In this document: piece after piece, positions 19,190-27,627 of the stretch
How positions within the stretch are numbered: the first letter of the stretch is position 1
Layout: each line of letters begins with the position of its first letter
Origin: PALSA-1004 sp963804885
GTDB lineage: Bacteria; Pseudomonadota; Gammaproteobacteria; Burkholderiales; SG8-41
Assembly: GCA_963804885.1 (NCBI GenBank)
Contig: CAWDSF010000014.1
Location: forward strand, 1 to 64,000
Reading direction: 5' to 3'
Length of the DNA: 64,000 nt
Made by a program: the position numbers and the translations under genes
The notes under the pieces: generated by a model
The model's input: the letters and a program-made list of their open reading frames with translations, nothing else
What the model was told of the DNA's origin: nothing
Databases searched by the model: none

Positions 19190-20508
19190 TCCACCAAGTC
19201 GGGACGAGAGGCAAGCGTTACATTACCACGCTGATTATCGGCGCCGGCCATGCGGGATTAGCCATGAGTCGGTGCCTCGCCGAACGCTCGATCGACCATG
19301 TGTTGCTCGAGCGTGGCGAGATCGCCAACTCGTGGAAGACCGAACGCTGGGATTCGCTGAGGCTGCTCACGCCAAACTGGCAGAGCCGGCTGCCCGGCTT
19401 CGGATACGAAGGCGACAATCCCGACGGATTCCGCACCATGCCCGAAACCATCGAGTTCATCGAGCGGTATGCCCGAGTCATTTCGGCACCTGTGCGAACC
19501 CATACTGAGGTGATTTCGGTGCGCCGCAGCGATGACGGCTATGAGGTCGCGGCCGGTCAGGCCACCTGGCACTGCGACACTATCGTGCTCGCGAGTGGAG
19601 CGTGCAACATCCCACAGGTGCCTGCGCTTTCTACGGCGGTGCCGGCGCAGATCGCCACGCTCACGTCCGCGCAGTATCGCAATCCGGCCCAGCTCGACGG
19701 TGGCGGCGTGCTCGTTGTCGGCGCCTCCGCCACCGGCGCACAGATCGCCGATGAGATTCACCGCTCGGGTCGGCCGGTGACGCTCGCAGTGGGCGAGCAC
19801 GTCCGGGTGCCCCGCATGTATCGAGGCAGGGATATCCAGTGGTGGATGGATGTCGCCGGAGTGCTCGACGAGCGCTACGACCAGGTCGATGATGTTGTGA
19901 GGGTCCGAAATGGTCCATCGCTGCAACTCGCGGGCTACCCCGACCGGCGGATGATCGATCTTAATTCACTCGCGCAAATCGGCGTGAAGCTGGTAGGCCG
20001 CGTGATGGGTATCAACAACGGTAAGGCACAGTTCTCGGGGTCGCTGCGCAACGTGTGCGAGCTGGCCGACCTCAAGATGAACAGACTGCTCGGAACGATC
20101 GACGAATGGGCGAGCGCAAACGGTCTCGACAGCGAGATCAGTCCGCCACACCGCTTCGAACCAACCCGGGTCGAAGCCTCACCACCGCTCGGCATTGATC
20201 TCACGCATGGTGAAATCAGAACCATCATCTGGGCAACCGGATACCGCCCCGACTACTCATGGCTCGAGGTGCCGGTGCTGGATCACAAGGGGCACATCCG
20301 CCATGACGGCGGGATCGTCCAGTACCCCGGCATGTACTTGATCGGCATGCCGTTCCTGCGGCGCCGCAAGTCGAGTCTCATCGACGGCGCCGGCGACGAT
20401 GCTCGCGACCTTAGCGCCCGCCTGGCGTCCTACCTGAGCCGGCGAAAACGGGCCTTCCTACAAGCAAGGCAACCTAGGCACGGAATGGCTTCGCCGCGCC
20501 TAATTTGA
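19186..20508 (+). CDS. Flavin-containing monooxygenase-like oxidoreductase (CzcO-like)
   Basis: 440 residues from GTG 19186. The FAD-binding Rossmann motif is LIIGAGHAGLAMSRCL near residue 16, followed by LERGEIANSWKTERWDSLRL, typical of CzcO/Trk-like flavoproteins, and a second nucleotide-binding motif VVGASATGAQIADEIHRSG. An ATG-type motif IIWATGYRPDYSWL closes the FAD site. These enzymes use NAD(P)H and FAD; the substrate cannot be read from sequence. It is translationally coupled to OsmC, and the pair suggests oxidative or electrophile stress defence (inference). Confidence 0.88.
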   Translation: MIHQVGTRGKRYITTLIIGAGHAGLAMSRCLAERSIDHVLLERGEIANSWKTERWDSLRLLTPNWQSRLPGFGYEGDNPDGFRTMPETIEFIERYARVISAPVRTHTEVISVRRSDDGYEVAAGQATWHCDTIVLASGACNIPQVPALSTAVPAQIATLTSAQYRNPAQLDGGGVLVVGASATGAQIADEIHRSGRPVTLAVGEHVRVPRMYRGRDIQWWMDVAGVLDERYDQVDDVVRVRNGPSLQLAGYPDRRMIDLNSLAQIGVKLVGRVMGINNGKAQFSGSLRNVCELADLKMNRLLGTIDEWASANGLDSEISPPHRFEPTRVEASPPLGIDLTHGEIRTIIWATGYRPDYSWLEVPVLDHKGHIRHDGGIVQYPGMYLIGMPFLRRRKSSLIDGAGDDARDLSARLASYLSRRKRAFLQARQPRHGMASPRLI

Positions 20509-20677
20509 GCAGCTTCTTCATGAATGGTGCATTGAACTTGGGCACACGCACGCGCGGCGTTATGCCGGCTTGTCAGCGGTGCGTCGATATTCCCTTCCAC
20601 ATACAACATCAGCCGTATTTGTTCCGTGTCCGCCCGCAATCAAAATTCAATTACGAAAACTCAATGCGGAGCACATC

Positions 20678-20794
20678 ATGAAATGTGAAAAAGACTTTGA
20701 TGCCCGGATTAATCAGGATTTGACGCGCCTGATGGAGCAGGCACGGACCGCGCGTGCAGACATATCAAACCTTAAAGTCGGGAAGCAGCGCTAG
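20678..20794 (+). CDS. 38-residue hypothetical protein
   Basis: The frame starts at ATG 20678 with GGAG seven bases upstream and ends by overlapping the GTG start of the permease gene by one base. The peptide is charged and probably helical (DARINQDLTRLMEQARTARA), with no membrane segment. Coupling to the next gene and a good ribosome site support that it is translated; the function is unknown. Confidence 0.5.
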   Translation: MKCEKDFDARINQDLTRLMEQARTARADISNLKVGKQR

Positions 20795-21621
20795 TGATTA
20801 CCAGAGTTCTGACATTCCCGCACTTCAAGTGGCTTGCGTTCCTGGCGAGCACCGCTATCGCATTTCCCATCGTGTGGCCTCCATTGGGTATGGAACACCA
20901 GGGAGCAGTCTGCTCTCTGGTGATGTTGTCAATCTTTCTGGCCGCGACGATTTCAAGCATTGCAGGATTCGCGTTTTCGGCCATTGCTGGCGCCAGCCTT
21001 CTTCACCTCATTAACGATCCAGTGGAAGCAGTGAAGGTGATGATTGCTTCCAGCATTGCCATTCAGTCCTACAGTGTGGTGGCGATCTGGCGCACGATCG
21101 ATTGGCAGCGACTGGCGCCGTTTCTGCTTGGCGGTGCACTGACCATCCCGGCAGGAATCTATCTCGTGCTGAATGCCTCGGCCGGGGCCTACTGGAATGG
21201 CATGGGTGCATTCCTGGTGTTGTACGCGCTCATCATGCTGTTTCGCGGAGGCCCGGCAACATACCGCGGCAGCGTAATCGTCGATGTCGTCACTGGTGCC
21301 CTGGGTGGGATAACAGGGGGCGCGGCCGGTTTCCCCGGCGCATTTGTCACCATCTGGTGCGGCATGCGCGGGTGGGACAAAAATCGCCAGCGCGCTGTGT
21401 ACCAACCGTTCATTTTAATAATGCAGCTCCTGACCCTGCTTGCGCTCGAAGTTTCCGGAGCAGGGCAAAGTTACGACATATCGCTCATGGAATATGCGCC
21501 GGCGGCGCTGCTCGGCGCTTATTGCGGACTTTTCATTTTTAAGCGGCTGAACGATCGGCACTTCAACATCGCGATCTACGTGTTGCTGATCATATCCGGC
21601 ATAGCGCTGGTGGCAAAATGA
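20794..21621 (+). CDS. TauE/SafE-type sulfite/anion exporter family protein
   Basis: 275 residues from GTG 20794, with about eight hydrophobic helices and the two repeated motifs of the TauE/SafE family (SSIAGFAFSAIAGASLL in the first half, GALGGITGGAAGFPGAFV in the second). Members export sulfite, sulfonates or other organic anions across the inner membrane; the substrate here is unknown. It lies between the 38-residue protein (1-base overlap) and the M48 peptidase gene (4-base overlap), so these three genes probably form an operon. Confidence 0.87.
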   Translation: MITRVLTFPHFKWLAFLASTAIAFPIVWPPLGMEHQGAVCSLVMLSIFLAATISSIAGFAFSAIAGASLLHLINDPVEAVKVMIASSIAIQSYSVVAIWRTIDWQRLAPFLLGGALTIPAGIYLVLNASAGAYWNGMGAFLVLYALIMLFRGGPATYRGSVIVDVVTGALGGITGGAAGFPGAFVTIWCGMRGWDKNRQRAVYQPFILIMQLLTLLALEVSGAGQSYDISLMEYAPAALLGAYCGLFIFKRLNDRHFNIAIYVLLIISGIALVAK

Positions 21622-22451
21622 TCGTCAAGCGGCGTTCTCGTGGGATAGGCCCGGCCAATGGGAAGACGGCGCTCGTTGGCCTGCTTATAGCGCTGACCAT
21701 TGGTTTGACTATCCCGAGCGCGGGCGGACTGTCGGATGACCTGAGGGTCGCCTACGAGTACACGTCCGCCGAAGTCATCGCTGCAACCGAAAAAGACCTG
21801 AATCTAACGCTAGCACCATATGAAAAGGCAGGGCGGCTCAATAGAAACACGCCCGACCTTGTCCGTGTGAAGGATCTATCTGCGGCATTAATCAAAGTCG
21901 CGATGCACGAATCCGAATTGGCCCGCACCCTCGGCTGGCGTATATATCTACACGAAGGCCGGCTTGCCGAGGCCTATTCGCGGGCGGGCGGACAGATAGT
22001 CTTATCCGCAGCATTTCTTGAGCGTTACCAGCCCGACGATGCGCAGCTCGCTTTCATCATCGGGCACGAGATAGCCCATGTCCTTTGTCAGCATGAGCGC
22101 ATCAGGTTGTCGGCGGTGTGGCGGAGAAATGCTCCTCAGCAGCTGCTCGCCCAGTACGCGATGGAATACCTCGATACCGAGCCGATGGTGCGGGCGCAAA
22201 TCGCGTCCATCGCCAGCTCTCAAGAACGCACGGCTGACCGGATTGGCATGGAATTCGCCGCTGCAATCGGGGTTGATCCGCTTGAAGCGGTGCGTTTTTT
22301 TGATACGAGCATTGCCAAGGATGGGGGCGGAATAATGCCCGACATGCACGATTCGCCGGCCGAGCGAAAGACAAAACTCCTGCAGGACATAGCGACATAT
22401 CCCCCGTTATTGGCGATGCGTCGCGGCCACCGATTGAACTGCGCACTCTGA
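21618..22451 (+). CDS. M48-family zinc metallopeptidase
   Basis: 277 residues. One hydrophobic segment at about 18-37 is a signal peptide or anchor. The zinc site HEIAH is at 150-154 and the third ligand probably Glu203 in SQERTADRIGM, the ExxAD form of M48 proteins. The layout matches periplasmic LoiP/YcaL/BepA-like peptidases without TPR repeats. ATG 21618 overlaps the permease stop (ATGA). Role in envelope protein quality control is inferred from family. Confidence 0.88.
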   Translation: MIVKRRSRGIGPANGKTALVGLLIALTIGLTIPSAGGLSDDLRVAYEYTSAEVIAATEKDLNLTLAPYEKAGRLNRNTPDLVRVKDLSAALIKVAMHESELARTLGWRIYLHEGRLAEAYSRAGGQIVLSAAFLERYQPDDAQLAFIIGHEIAHVLCQHERIRLSAVWRRNAPQQLLAQYAMEYLDTEPMVRAQIASIASSQERTADRIGMEFAAAIGVDPLEAVRFFDTSIAKDGGGIMPDMHDSPAERKTKLLQDIATYPPLLAMRRGHRLNCAL

Positions 22452-23319
22452 TCGTTAGTGAAAAGATGCAAAAGTGCTCGGTTTTAATAGATACGATCGA
22501 CCGACCGCAGACCTTAGAGGGGGTATCTTTGGGGGTATCTGTTGCCGAGGAAAAGTTATCGCCCAAGCATCCATGCGGGTTTCGAAGCGTGATGTGCCTC
22601 CTATTTCCGCACCATCCATTTCCCTCTGTCCCCGCGGTGATCTTCCCATTTGTCGCCCACGGCCAACGACCGGCGGCCTCTCAGGCAATGTTTCACGCAA
22701 CATCCAACAAGATAATCCGGTTCTGCGACGGGCGGCGGGGGGGACTTTTCTCGATCGTGAGAGCATCAATCCGCATGAGCGCAACACTGACTTGCGGCGA
22801 AAAAATGTTTGCGTGCGCCGCCAGTGAAAAATTAGTGCTGGTGTTGTCGTGCTCTCAACCGTCGTTGCGCGAAAGTTGCCGCGGCAGGTATATACGAAAA
22901 TGCGGTGGCCCTTGTCGACCTGCATCGCACCAAACCGATAAAGATGATCCCGGAGAGGCTGTATCGCGCGTTCTCGTAGTTTCGGACCGGCCAGGAGACC
23001 ATAGAATCCGAGATTGACACTCTCCCGCATGTGAATGGCAACACGCTCTTTGTAACGCACGCCACTCTCGCCGTTCGAAGGCGTTCTAACCTCTTTGCTT
23101 TAGCTCGATCTTCAGGTGCCCGATGTGGATTCGACAATTCCTGTCGAATCTACTTGTGCACTTTTACCTGCCTCGCGCCCACTTGCTGCGACGACATCGT
23201 CGATATTCTCTTTGTGTGGGACAAATTTCCTCAATTTTGCATGTCTTTATCATGGCTCAAAACTTGCAAGGCTAGTGTGGCAAGGCGACATTGCTGTTGC
23301 TGAAAGACCGAAAGAAATA
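22452..23319. other. 868-base region without a recognisable gene
   Basis: Several overlapping frames are open on both strands (for example 22455-23060 minus and 22466-23017 plus), but none shows a family pattern or ribosome site and they exclude one another. A two-copy tandem repeat GGGGGTATCT lies at 22519-22540. The region separates the housekeeping-like genes on the left from the A/T-richer accessory region on the right and may be a junction. Confidence 0.5.
22519..22540 (+). repeat. Tandem GGGGGTATCT repeat (period 12)
   Basis: GGGGGTATCT occurs at 22519-22528 and 22531-22540. Repeats of this look resemble arm-type sites seen near integrase genes of genomic islands, but no integrase gene is present, so this is only a possible remnant. 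Confidence 0.4.
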
Positions 23320-23649
23320 ATGGAACTGGATGCCAATATGTCGGACCCATTCGTGGAACTGATAAAGACAAAAAAGGGCTTAACGGACATCCACGTCGCG
23401 ACCTTCGAAGTACATTCGAGGCCACCGACTTTTGAGGATGCGCTAGCGAAGGCCGTTAAATTGTCTCGCGCACAAGCGCACGAGGTCTGGTACGCATTAC
23501 AACTCCTCGTAGGTCATGAGTCTCTCGTTGGACAACCTGCCGCAGTGGTCGAATTGGCAATGGAATTTAACCCCTTTCCAATAACTTGGAAGGTCATCGC
23601 AGATAAAGCCCTCGAATATGAACACCTCACCGTCAAGCAGAAAGCTTAA
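23320..23649 (+). CDS. Small unknown protein, AHEIW family copy 1
   Basis: 109 residues from ATG 23320 (the frame is open further upstream but without coding character). It has an N-terminal extension of about 45 residues before the shared core: AHEVWYALQLL, then VVELAMEFNPFPITWKVIAD and KALEYEHL. The same core recurs in the next two genes and at 29204. No cysteine motif, signal peptide or membrane helix is seen; the core looks like three or four short helices with conserved Trp. I do not recognise the family. It is first of three tandem paralogues. Confidence 0.7.
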   Translation: MELDANMSDPFVELIKTKKGLTDIHVATFEVHSRPPTFEDALAKAVKLSRAQAHEVWYALQLLVGHESLVGQPAAVVELAMEFNPFPITWKVIADKALEYEHLTVKQKA

Positions 23650-23668
23650 CTGCTGGCCTACGCGAACT

Positions 23669-23947
23669 ATGGATCAGAATCCTCCAGTTAACGACCCGGG
23701 GCCGGTGACGAGAGAGAACGCGCTGGAGAAAGTACTCGCGCTGTCTGTTTCCCAAGCGCACGAAATCTGGCACGCGATGCAACTCATAGCGACCAATGGA
23801 TCTCTTGAGGGATTGCCGCGCCCAGTCGTTCAGGTTGCGATGGAATTGAATGATTTTCTAAATGCTTGGAAAGTCGTCGCAGAAAAAGCTGTCATCCATG
23901 AGCGCCTCATCGGCAAGCCCCGACGTCGTGGATTTTGGGTTCGATAA
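23669..23947 (+). CDS. Small unknown protein, AHEIW family copy 2
   Basis: 92 residues from ATG 23669; an in-frame ATG at 23618 inside the previous gene is less likely. The core is AHEIWHAMQLI, SLEGLPRPVVQVAMELN and AWKVVAEKAVIHERLIGK, aligning without gaps to copy 1 over about 60 residues. It starts 19 bases after copy 1 stops and ends 2 bases before copy 3 starts. The C-terminus is basic (PRRRGFWVR). The function is unknown. Confidence 0.7.
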   Translation: MDQNPPVNDPGPVTRENALEKVLALSVSQAHEIWHAMQLIATNGSLEGLPRPVVQVAMELNDFLNAWKVVAEKAVIHERLIGKPRRRGFWVR

Positions 23948-23949
23948 CC

Positions 23950-24216
23950 ATGGATAACAATTCTCACGTTACTGGTCTCCGCGCGTTGGTTGCGAATGTG
24001 ATGCTAGAGAGGGCGAGGGAGTTGTCTGACCTACGGGCTTTTGAAGTCTGGCGCTTGACGCAACTTATCGACGCCGGCGCATCTCTCAAAACAGTGCCTC
24101 CCGCAACGCTTCAGATGGCGATGGACTTCAATCGTTTTCCGCTCGCCCGGAGAGTAATCGAGGAAAAGGCTCTTGCCTACGAGAGTGCTACCGGTAAGGT
24201 CGGTAACATCGATTGA
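23950..24216 (+). CDS. Small unknown protein, AHEIW family copy 3
   Basis: 88 residues from ATG 23950. The core is AFEVWRLTQLI, SLKTVPPATLQMAMDFNRF and RRVIEEKALAYESATGK. It is the most diverged of the tandem three: the Trp of the AWKV motif is replaced by Arg. No strong ribosome site is seen; the gene directly follows copy 2, so coupling is likely. Unknown function. Confidence 0.68.
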   Translation: MDNNSHVTGLRALVANVMLERARELSDLRAFEVWRLTQLIDAGASLKTVPPATLQMAMDFNRFPLARRVIEEKALAYESATGKVGNID

Positions 24217-24354
24217 TTGCGACCGGTTTTTTTAGCGAACGGGCGTTCGTTCCATTCCAGAGATTTATTCACGATACCCCTTGTACCGGTCGTTTTAGGA
24301 CTGGTCCGCATTTTGCTCGATAGTGCCAATATTTTCTAGCTCAAAGGTCGGTAA

Positions 24355-24621
24355 ATGTCCGTTAACATCAGCATTGCAGGCGAAATGCCAGCTCATCGAG
24401 GCCTGCTCGGATTAGGCCATGGAATTTCTATAACGTTTCACGTGACAGCGCTTTATTTCGGTGCAGCGTATCTCTTAATCACAATACCGGTGCATTTGGT
24501 TTACGCCGCTGTCGCCTTAGCTAAGGAAGACGGCAGCGTCCGGCGCCCGAAAATGGACGCGCTTTGCGCTGAGTGCACCGAGTTGGTTACTAATCCAACT
24601 AAAGTGAACACTCGCGGTTAA
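24355..24621 (+). CDS. Small membrane protein, copy A
   Basis: 88 residues from ATG 24355, preceded by AAAGGTCGG. After RGLLGLGHGISITFHVTALY come two hydrophobic stretches with YLLITIPVHLVYAAVALA, giving one long or two short membrane helices, then a polar tail with two Cys (ALCAEC). A paralogue with the same core lies at 27409-27627 on the opposite strand. I do not recognise the family. It follows the three small AHEIW genes by 139 bases. Confidence 0.65.
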   Translation: MSVNISIAGEMPAHRGLLGLGHGISITFHVTALYFGAAYLLITIPVHLVYAAVALAKEDGSVRRPKMDALCAECTELVTNPTKVNTRG

Positions 24622-24666
24622 GCGCTATATTAGTCGGCCACTGTACACGCTACCTCGTAAAGTCGG

Positions 24667-25047
24667 CTACTTCTTCTTCGCCTGGTTGAGAACGTGCAAA
24701 AGGTCTTCATAGCGCAACGGCTTGGAGAGGTGCAAATCGAAACCAGCTAACAAAGCCTGCGTTCGGTCCACCGTAGCGGTGTAGGCAGTAAGGGCAATGA
24801 GATACGTTTTTGCGAACTGCGCCTCGCTTCGTAACTGGCGAGCGGCCATATATCCATCCATGCCAGACATCCCTATGTCGTGAAAAATGATCTGTGGGGA
24901 GATGTCCCTGGCTAATTTAAGTCCCGCCGGCGTGTCATAGGCCGTCATTGCTCGAAACCCCATACTTTCGATAAGCATAGCCAAAGTATCAGCGGCGTCT
25001 CGATTATCGTCGACGATCAGTATGGTTGATTTTTTGATGACAGACAT
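24667..25047 (-). CDS. Single-domain response regulator (CheY-like)
   Basis: 126 residues, a stand-alone receiver domain. ILIVDDNRDAADTLAMLIES carries the acidic pair; the phospho-acceptor Asp is in IIFHDIGMSGMDGY; Thr in LIALTAYT; Lys in DLHLSKPLRYEDLL. There is no output domain, so it probably acts by protein contact or phosphorelay, as FixJ-receiver or hybrid-kinase satellite proteins do. No cognate kinase lies next to it. It converges on membrane protein copy A. Confidence 0.88.
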   Translation of the reverse strand: MSVIKKSTILIVDDNRDAADTLAMLIESMGFRAMTAYDTPAGLKLARDISPQIIFHDIGMSGMDGYMAARQLRSEAQFAKTYLIALTAYTATVDRTQALLAGFDLHLSKPLRYEDLLHVLNQAKKK

Positions 25048-25549
25048 GCAGGAATAATTATCATTTTAGCGCGCTCGGCCCTAGTCAGATCACAGTACTA
25101 TTTTCGGTGGCGCGTAATGTCGACGATGGAGCCCATAATGAGAACGCACTATGCCTCGCATTGGACATTATCACTGACGAGATGTAGTGCTTCAGGTGAA
25201 GCAATATCCTACGCTGTGGGTCGCCATTTAGGGTAAAAAACGAAACGAAGTACCCTGCGTGCAGAATTAAATGCATGCATCCCGCGCCGGCGCTCGGGTG
25301 AAACGATCTCGAAAATCTATCAAAAATATAGATTTTTTGTAGGACGCGTGTGCGTTAACATGATTAAGTTTCACAAACGCGGTGAGCACACTTGGGGAAG
25401 CGTTATAACTGCTCGAGTCTCACTCAACTCATGATGCCGATCTGGCATCCTCCGACATGACGACCATGCGATTTGACGATATCTTAGTGGACCTGATTCA
25501 TTGCATATTCAATTCCCGGACGTAGCCCACACGAAAATTTGACACTGCT
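25048..25549. other. 502-base A/T-rich region without a gene
   Basis: This region lies between the divergent receiver gene and the RRM-like gene. It contains one A/T hairpin at 25312-25336 and otherwise only short frames without coding character. Confidence 0.5.
25312..25336 (+). repeat. A/T-rich hairpin
   Basis: AAAATCTAT and ATAGATTTT form a perfect 9-bp stem around the loop CAAAAAT and are followed by two more T. It could be a weak terminator or a protein-binding palindrome; it is not directly after a gene on either strand. Confidence 0.4.
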
Positions 25550-25813
25550 ATGGACGAAAACGTAGGTGATGACTGGCTGCGCGTGAATATTCGGTTGCCC
25601 GATCAGGAATTATTGGCAATCTTAAAAAAGCGCTGTGCAGAATTCGGCACCGTCAAGTTCATTCAACTACTGCCGATTGCGTCGGACAATCTGCACCGCT
25701 TTGCGTTTGTGCACATGTCTACGTTGACTGAGAACATGGATTTAGCGGCCGCTGCCGGAGGATCGACGCTCGGCCATGGTGCAGTTGCGTTGTGCTTAGA
25801 GGCTGATTCCTAG
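25550..25813 (+). CDS. Possible RRM-fold RNA-binding protein
   Basis: 87 residues. The order of elements resembles one RNA recognition motif: LRVNIRL (RNP2-like strand), a helix LLAILKKRCAEFG, GTVKFIQLLP, then HRFAFVHMST in the position of RNP1, a second helix and a final strand GAVALCLE. In RNP1 the consensus aromatic positions are kept as Phe-x-Phe. RRM proteins in bacteria are best known in cyanobacteria and bind RNA. The assignment is by pattern only. It stands alone in the accessory region, without a clear ribosome site. Confidence 0.55.
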   Translation: MDENVGDDWLRVNIRLPDQELLAILKKRCAEFGTVKFIQLLPIASDNLHRFAFVHMSTLTENMDLAAAAGGSTLGHGAVALCLEADS

Positions 25814-25917
25814 GAGGCGCGTGTTTACAATTATTCCCTTGGAGTAATCGCTTTTAGCCCACCCCATACCGTCTAGACCTGGCCAGGGTCAGGCGTGATG
25901 CACTATTCAAGTGTCAT

Positions 25918-26856
25918 CTACTGTGTATCTTGCTGCGAGATTCGAAAGGCGTTCTTGCCGGCTCGCTTAGCCTCGTACAAAGCTATATCTGCGCTTTTCA
26001 TCAGGGAGTCCGCATCTTCGCCATGCGCTGGATAAATACTGATACCGGCGCTCGTGGTGACGCTAACAGTATGACCTTCGAAGAAAAAGGGTTGCGAAAC
26101 TATTTCTACCAATTTTGTCGCCACGAATGCGAGATCGCTTCCATTGGTAATCTGCCACAGCGCTATCATAAATTCGTCGCCACCCACACGTGCTACCGTA
26201 TCTTCTTCACGCACGATGGATTCCAGGCGCCGGGCGACGGTTTTTAATACCTCGTCTCCGGCGACGTGTCCCAAAGTGTCGTTAATTTGTTTGAACCCAT
26301 CCAAATCCAGATACACCACCGCCATTTCGTTATGATTGCGTCGAGCGTTCGCCAGGGCGGCTGAAATTCGCTTGATCAGGAGCCGCCTGTTTCCCAGGCC
26401 GGTGAGTGGATCTTGCATCGCCAAAATCTCGTTCGTCGTCACGGCGGTGCGCACTGCCTCATGCAATAGACGGATTTCCAGCATATTACGAACCCGCGTT
26501 ATGGCTTCCTCCACGTCAAACGGCTTGGAGATGAAATCCTTTGCACCCGCCTTCAGCGCGGGTAGTTTATAAGATGATTCCGAGGTAATGGCGAGGACTG
26601 GAATATAGTCATCCCGTTCGATGGCCTTCAACTCATTCATTACCTCGAAGCCATTCTTCCCCGGCATCTGCAAATCGAGCAGAATTACCTTGTAGTGGTT
26701 AGCGCGATGGAGCGCGCAAACTTCAAAAGGATTCTTCGTGTAGGTAACGTCGGTGTGACCGGCTTGCTCCAGCATTTCTTTGAGCATACAGGCCACCATT
26801 TCCTGATCGTCTACGATCAGGACTTTGGCACTCAGAATTTCGGCTGCGCTAATCAT
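25918..26856 (-). CDS. Receiver-GGDEF diguanylate cyclase
   Basis: 312 residues from ATG 26856, which has AGGA eight bases upstream; the frame is open to 26952 but without a better start. The receiver domain (about 10-130) has KVLIVDDQEM, Asp61 in VILLDLQMPG and Lys in DFISKPFDV. The GGDEF domain (about 145-305) keeps the active-site RVGGDEF (225-229) and the inhibitory I-site RxxD (Arg216 to Asp219), with DPLTGLGNRR at its start. It should make cyclic-di-GMP under phosphorylation control and be product-inhibited. No phosphodiesterase gene is near. Confidence 0.92.
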   Translation of the reverse strand: MISAAEILSAKVLIVDDQEMVACMLKEMLEQAGHTDVTYTKNPFEVCALHRANHYKVILLDLQMPGKNGFEVMNELKAIERDDYIPVLAITSESSYKLPALKAGAKDFISKPFDVEEAITRVRNMLEIRLLHEAVRTAVTTNEILAMQDPLTGLGNRRLLIKRISAALANARRNHNEMAVVYLDLDGFKQINDTLGHVAGDEVLKTVARRLESIVREEDTVARVGGDEFMIALWQITNGSDLAFVATKLVEIVSQPFFFEGHTVSVTTSAGISIYPAHGEDADSLMKSADIALYEAKRAGKNAFRISQQDTQ

Positions 26857-27408
26857 GCATAGTTCCTGTCGTTCCGCCTCGGGGAGCTCATGAGGAATTG
26901 CGCCACGCCTCGCAATCTTGCATGGCAAATGGCAACTGTGCCAGCAAACCAATAAGTTTGGAAGTTCGAAGACCCTGTTGCGTCGCAGTGGGCCGATGAA
27001 CTGCGGCTGGAGACACCGTGGAATTCCGCAGGAACGCGTGTTTCGCGCCGACGCAGTGATCGAGTTAGACCCCTAGCGCCGCTTGCGGGAACCCTGAAGG
27101 ACCCGAGCAGGGCGAAAACAGGCATCTGAGCGTTTTTTGGGCAGCGGGCGCTCGAATCCGGAGCGCTGATCGTATGTTCGTCGGGCCGCCAGCGGTCGGT
27201 CAGGCCGAAGACCGGCCTTGCCGTCCTCATGAATGCACGTCTTTAGCGTTGCATTTCTACCCTGCCGGTTGTCAGCACGCGGTCATGAGCGGTCATTCGT
27301 CAGTCGCTCGTTCGGCCACCCAAGTCTTTCGCGCAAGGAGCCTTGCGCTTTATCGGGCCCATCGTCATGTGGGCACTCGATCAGCGGGTATATCGCTAAC
27401 CTGGAAAA
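26857..27408. other. 552-base region without a supported gene
   Basis: A minus-strand frame of 125 codons (26853-27230) overlaps the start of the GGDEF gene and has Arg/Ser-rich, low-complexity composition; I do not accept it. No hairpin or promoter stands out. Confidence 0.45.
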
Positions 27409-27627
27409 CTAATCGCCCGGCTCGCGCTTAGCCCGACGCCGAACGTCGCCGTCCTGCTGTGCTAAAGCCACGGCGGTGTATATCAGATGAACCGGTATTG
27501 TGATTAAAAGGCATTGTGCGCCGAAGTAGAGCGCTGCCGCATGAATCGCTGCAAAAAGTGCGTGGCCCAAGCCCAGCATGCCTCGATTAGCTGGGGTTTC
27601 ACTTTCAATGCTGATGTAGACAGCCAT
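27409..27627 (-). CDS. Small membrane protein, copy B
   Basis: 72 residues, paralogous to the protein at 24355-24621: both start with M-x-V-x-ISI, keep RGMLGLGH / RGLLGLGH, ALYFGA, LLITIPVHL and AVALA, and end the core with DG-x-VRR. One long or two short membrane helices are predicted by eye. The Cys-containing tail of copy A is absent. It lies on the opposite strand from copy A, upstream of the GGDEF gene and downstream of the NarL-type regulator gene. The function is unknown. Confidence 0.65.
   Translation of the reverse strand: MAVYISIESETPANRGMLGLGHALFAAIHAAALYFGAQCLLITIPVHLIYTAVALAQQDGDVRRRAKREPGD

Noticed and set aside
22455..23060. Overlapping plus and minus frames of about 180-200 codons
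   Set aside because: They exclude each other, none has a recognisable pattern or ribosome site; kept as non-coding.
26853..27230. 125-codon minus-strand frame before the GGDEF gene
   Set aside because: No ribosome site, Arg/Ser-rich composition, overlaps the GGDEF start.
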